Positions 61,901 through 64,000 of a stretch of DNA of 64,000 nt are shown here, one piece after another. The DNA comes from Xylophilus sp042867185. GTDB taxonomy: Bacteria > Pseudomonadota > Gammaproteobacteria > Burkholderiales > Burkholderiaceae_C. Position numbers and translations under genes: made by a program. The stretch's first letter is position 1. Each line of letters begins with the position of its first letter. The stretch covers positions 62,001 through 126,000 of the forward strand of contig JBHZQV010000002.1 in NCBI GenBank assembly GCA_042867185.1. The letters are read 5' to 3'. The notes under the pieces are model-generated. The model saw nothing but the letters and a program-made list of their open reading frames with translations. It was not told the origin of the DNA and did not search any database.

Positions 61901-62016
61901 AAGGCATTCCAGGCTTCATCTTGGCTCGCGCCGGGGTAGTTGTGGACGAGCGACGACGGCGTGTGGACGTGCAAGTCCCACTTTTTCCAAGTCGAGCCGG
62001 CTGGATCATTCTTCAT
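58924..62016 (-). CDS. TrlF-like PHP-domain AAA/ABC ATPase
   Basis: A 1030-residue protein. An N-terminal PHP-type phosphoesterase domain is seen from WDLHVHTPSSLV (His16, His18) to ALLDCSDAHAPR (about 275-280). An SMC/ABC-type ATPase follows: Walker A IIGNKGSGKSAMADI (about 370), a long coiled coil (about 500-780, Glu/Lys/Ala-rich), then signature LSPGERGLLLLVFYLL, Walker B IPIIIDQPEENLDNQ and VIMVTHNPNLAVV. This order is the TrlF family. PHP domains cleave phosphoesters, so a nucleic-acid-directed defence role is inferred. It is the third gene of the restriction-modification operon, 46 bases after the endonuclease. Confidence 0.88.
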   Translation of the reverse strand: MKNDPAGSTWKKWDLHVHTPSSLVHNYPGASQDEAWNAFLTDLEALPPEFKAIGINDYIFIDGYERARKAKLEQGRLQNIDLLLPVIELRLDKFAGVVKKEKDGTYSQSGWNRINLHVIFDAMDPAVIQQQFLNALTPSYQLIPDSSNLKGKWNAVITRGSLAELGKMIVDSAPDDKKGDYAPHLREGFNNLCVSLEKVVAALEKPYFAGKFLIAVGKTEWANLKWDDQSIAEKRNIINQADLVFTAAANPAEYQAARKKLLESNVKAALLDCSDAHAPRASEDKDRVGNCFTWIKADATFDGLVQAITEFEDRVFIGDTPPKRLLVEANRTKYAAKIRINRKAGSTLADTWFNVDMPLSHDLVAIIGNKGSGKSAMADIAALAGDTKNFKSFSFLKDTRFRNPRNKLAQHFLGALGWHDGTESERQLDQDPSETSVERVKYLPQSYLETLCNELGDGGSATFDTELRKIIYTHVPEDARLSYASMDELLDFKVAEIDSARAQVVKEISKANAEILQTERRLTPEFKQSLQEQLDAKVAEFNALVASEPAQVEDPTASEATQEESKAATEKIQALEHELKKLGDEEKLLRDKKAAEAKRQAVLSRIVQSIANHKKAHDRFVAELAPMLAEAGADVKASDVVELRIDTSHIDALGKTVKESIASIDAALANQETTGLIKRREAAEAAMAEIKSQLGEKQRLFIIFKDQIAKWERAQAELTGSKDKAQSIEWFKAEIQSLAALPDKLAELRARRVELAKTVHEHLGKTVEEYRRLYGPVQEFVKSAAQMDMHLPLDFAVRIEESDFQDQFFPRINRQSRGSFAGVDESNQLMRGLLKEVNFGDVDSTLKFLETIDDMLHFDRREGGGGRETRIADQLRKGGEPQEILDYLYGMSYLEPRYSLTFDDQEISQLSPGERGLLLLVFYLLVDKDDIPIIIDQPEENLDNQTIFKVLVKCIKAAKQRRQVIMVTHNPNLAVVCDAEQIICATCDKTTNTFNYVAGGIESPVIKATVVEILEGTEPAFKNRKQKYGL

Positions 62017-62062
62017 TGGCGCTCCCCCTGTGTTGTCGGCCGATGCAAGCCGTGGTTTTTGC

Positions 62063-62854
62063 CTATCGCGGGTGTGTCGTCTTCAAGGCGTTCGGATCAG
62101 AAGAAGCTGCGCGGCGTGGGCTGCGCCGGGAAGCCTCCGCAGCGATGTGTGCGGCGAAAGTGGTCACGAAGTATTCCAGGCCGGAGAGCGCTGAGAACTC
62201 CTCGTATGCGCCGGTTTCGGCGGAGTTCAGTGGCGTGGCCAGGAGCGCGGCTGCGCCGTAGAGGCCTTCCTTCACGAGCCGCTGGCAAAGCTGGTCGTAG
62301 CGCTGGATGTATGAGGCGTCGCGCCACTCCGGGAACACTTTGAAGTGTGGCTCGGACGTGCGGACGGGACTGCGCGATCCTTTCTCGTCGCCGACCACCA
62401 TGAGCCAGCCCAGGAACGGCCGGGGCTCGTCGCCAAGGGCGCCCTCGCGGAATGCCGTCCACAGGCAGTGGGCCGTGCCGATGGCCTCCTCTGTACGGTT
62501 GTTGTAGTTGTTCCCGTAGCTGCCGACCTGCGACTTGAACTCAAGGGCCGCCACGAGGCGATGGCCGCGCATGACGATGACGTCCCATTGTTTGTTGGGC
62601 CGGAAGTAGCCTGGCAAGACCACCAAGCCCTTATCGACGTGGATTTCCGCGTCGTGCAGGTCGTTGGCTCGCACCAGACTTTGCATCAGGGCAAGAAAGC
62701 CGTTGAGGTTGTTGCCGGCGGTCACGGCGCCGCGCGTCCCCGCGTCGATGTTGCCTGTCTCGGCCTGCTTGCGCGCCGCCGCATCCCGGTTACCCCAAAA
62801 CGCCTTGATCGCGTCGCGCGCTTGTTCTTTGTAGTTCGCCAGTTCAAGAGCCAT
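62063..62854 (-). CDS. PaeR7I/XhoI-family type II restriction endonuclease
   Basis: A 263-residue enzyme. The opening ELANYKEQARDAIKAFWGNR and GTRGAVTAGNNLNGF, then GYFRPNKQWDVIVMRGHRLV with AALEFKSQVGSYGNNYNNR, give the PaeR7I-type PD-(D/E)xK catalytic pattern (Asp of QWDV, ExK of EFKSQ). Family members cut CTCGAG; specificity here is inferred. CTCGAG does occur in this window (for example 57164 and 61798), so the host would need methylation. The start overlaps the methyltransferase stop by 11 bases. Confidence 0.9.
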   Translation of the reverse strand: MALELANYKEQARDAIKAFWGNRDAAARKQAETGNIDAGTRGAVTAGNNLNGFLALMQSLVRANDLHDAEIHVDKGLVVLPGYFRPNKQWDVIVMRGHRLVAALEFKSQVGSYGNNYNNRTEEAIGTAHCLWTAFREGALGDEPRPFLGWLMVVGDEKGSRSPVRTSEPHFKVFPEWRDASYIQRYDQLCQRLVKEGLYGAAALLATPLNSAETGAYEEFSALSGLEYFVTTFAAHIAAEASRRSPRRAASSDPNALKTTHPR

Positions 62855-64000
62855 TCGCTGTCCTTCTTTTTGCGATGAGCTGTTCTTCTTCCGTCAGGCC
62901 GTAAAGCTCAAACGTCGCAGCGTCGCACGCGGCTAGGTCAAGCGCCTTGGCCGCCTTCACGAGGCGCTCTCGCAGGCCGCGAGGCACATCCGCCCAGAGC
63001 GGTAGCCTGATGCGGCGCAGATACTGGGCCTGGAAGCGCAGGAAGCCCCCGCGCATCTTGGTCGAGTAGGTAGCGATGAACAGGCGCGTGAGGCTCGAAA
63101 GCAGCACGGCCTGCAGGGCGCGCAAGTCCCAGTCGTCCGACACCACGTAGTAGAGGTTGTGGTGCGGGTAGAGCAGCCCTTCCTCGTAAACGACTTGGGC
63201 GTCGCCCTTGATGTCGGGGATGAGCAGCTTGGGGCGGCGCGCGAGCGATGGGGTAATGCGGTCGATGGTCCGATACCAGCGCTTCTTGTCCTTCTTGGCG
63301 ACATGCCTTCCGGCGATGGCGTTGCGGTGGGCCTCGAGGTGGGCGGCGAGCTTCGGATAGTCCCGCAGGGACACGAGGGGGCCTTCGTCGGTGAAGGGGT
63401 TGACCACGCCGTAGCCGCGCCATTCGACGTGCCCTGTCACGATGTCGCGGGTCATGGCCAGCGGCAGCTTGCGGCTGGGCTCAACGTCGAGCTTGTCGAA
63501 CTTGGCCACGTAGACCTTGTCGGCGCCAGTGGCGACGCCAATGCCGACTTTGCAGCCCGCCTCTTCGACAGCCGGAAAAGCCCGCTCGATGCGGCGCACG
63601 AGGCTAGTCGCATCCGCGAATTGCAAGACCCAAGGCTCGTTGCCCTTGGCGACATCGTCCAGGCGATGCACCGACGCCGGGAGAGTCTTGGTTTGACCGC
63701 GCAGGGCCTTCGCCAGTTCGCGCAGGTAGGTGCCGTCGATCTTTGGGCGCGCCGCGACGAGCGTGGGGCCAGGGCTTGCCCGCTCGATCATGGTGATGGC
63801 GGGGTAGGCGACGACTTCGGAGTGGAAGGCCGGCGTGTCGAACATGTCGACATAGGCCTGCAGATGGAAGTTGCTGGCGACCATCGCACGCAGCGGGCCG
63901 CCGTAGCGGTTTTTCATCCATCGGTCCGCACAGATGAACGACAGCTTGCCGCCGGGCTTCAACAGTCGCAGGCCGCGCTCGATGAAGGGAATGTAGAGGT
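62844..64000 (-). CDS. Adenine-type DNA methyltransferase (5' partial)
   Basis: The frame is open to the right window edge, so the N-terminus and the catalytic NPPY box lie outside; about 385 residues are visible. RLLKPGGKLSFICADRWMKN follows the catalytic part in Eco57I/PaeR7I-type N6-adenine methyltransferases, and the rest (YYVVSDDWDLRALQAVLLSS, FLRFQAQYLRRIRLPLW) is the target-recognition and C-terminal region. It overlaps the endonuclease gene by 11 bases, so methylation is made first. It protects the host site, probably CTCGAG. Confidence 0.88.
   Translation of the reverse strand, partial: LYIPFIERGLRLLKPGGKLSFICADRWMKNRYGGPLRAMVASNFHLQAYVDMFDTPAFHSEVVAYPAITMIERASPGPTLVAARPKIDGTYLRELAKALRGQTKTLPASVHRLDDVAKGNEPWVLQFADATSLVRRIERAFPAVEEAGCKVGIGVATGADKVYVAKFDKLDVEPSRKLPLAMTRDIVTGHVEWRGYGVVNPFTDEGPLVSLRDYPKLAAHLEAHRNAIAGRHVAKKDKKRWYRTIDRITPSLARRPKLLIPDIKGDAQVVYEEGLLYPHHNLYYVVSDDWDLRALQAVLLSSLTRLFIATYSTKMRGGFLRFQAQYLRRIRLPLWADVPRGLRERLVKAAKALDLAACDAATFELYGLTEEEQLIAKRRTANGS

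Noticed and set aside
62063..62854. Absence of CTCGAG as a sign of an active restriction system
   Set aside because: Sites are present (for example 57164 and 61798), so there is no avoidance in this window; methylation would protect them.

Overview
The window is a high-GC (about 70% by eye) chromosomal segment. Its housekeeping genes and neighbourhoods point to a betaproteobacterium of the order Burkholderiales, most likely family Comamonadaceae (Variovorax/Acidovorax/Xylophilus-like). The evidence is the gene set (Bug-type TctC binding protein, BPSS1780-type membrane protein, DUF2782-polA-homoserine kinase order, AlgZ/AlgR-like pair beside argH) and a dispersed element with core GCTAT-N8-ATAGCTGG-N2-GCCGGCG, which I associate with that family.

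Region 1 (1-17.0 kb) is mostly core or metabolic. It holds the end of an FtsX-type permease, a polar amino-acid ABC uptake operon (binding protein, two permeases, ATPase), a truncated haemoglobin and a periplasmic FKBP. A predicted catabolic operon follows (AtuA-like protein, its small partner, a Bug binding protein, a large lipoprotein hydrolase), read divergently from a LysR regulator. Then come Smr and RadC, FkpB-IspH, a CBS protein and seryl-tRNA synthetase.

Region 2 (17.0-31.3 kb) is accessory. It has YegP- and YjzC-like small proteins, a tRNA-Ser(CGA) followed at once by a lower-GC patch with an Abi-alpha (DUF4393) gene, an orphan gene and a frameshifted HK97-type capsid remnant. Next is a run of DUF3050, DUF4126, royal-jelly-like and unknown genes, then a non-homologous end-joining locus. 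That locus carries Ku and a single reading frame that fuses an intact exonuclease III to the ligase domain of LigD; its polymerase domain is broken by an internal deletion and frameshift. A 33-residue small gene, an orphan Xre regulator, a Suv3-like RNA helicase and tRNA-Lys(CTT) close the region.

Region 3 (31.4-58.4 kb) is core: GMP reductase, UvrD-family helicase, a FecR-domain protein, a BPSS1780 membrane protein, homoserine kinase, DUF2782, DNA polymerase I, an NAD-binding epimerase-like protein, a dienelactone hydrolase, a ZIP transporter, a LytTR two-component pair, argH, a QseBC-like pair, UbiC, a DegQ-type protease, RecJ with its upstream partner, and LolC/LolD.

Region 4 (58.5-64.0 kb) is a defence island read leftward: an adenine methyltransferase (partial), a PaeR7I/XhoI-family restriction endonuclease and a TrlF-type PHP-ABC ATPase. 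Its left edge is a scar where the first 41 codons of one gene join the last 77 or so codons of a VWA-domain gene.
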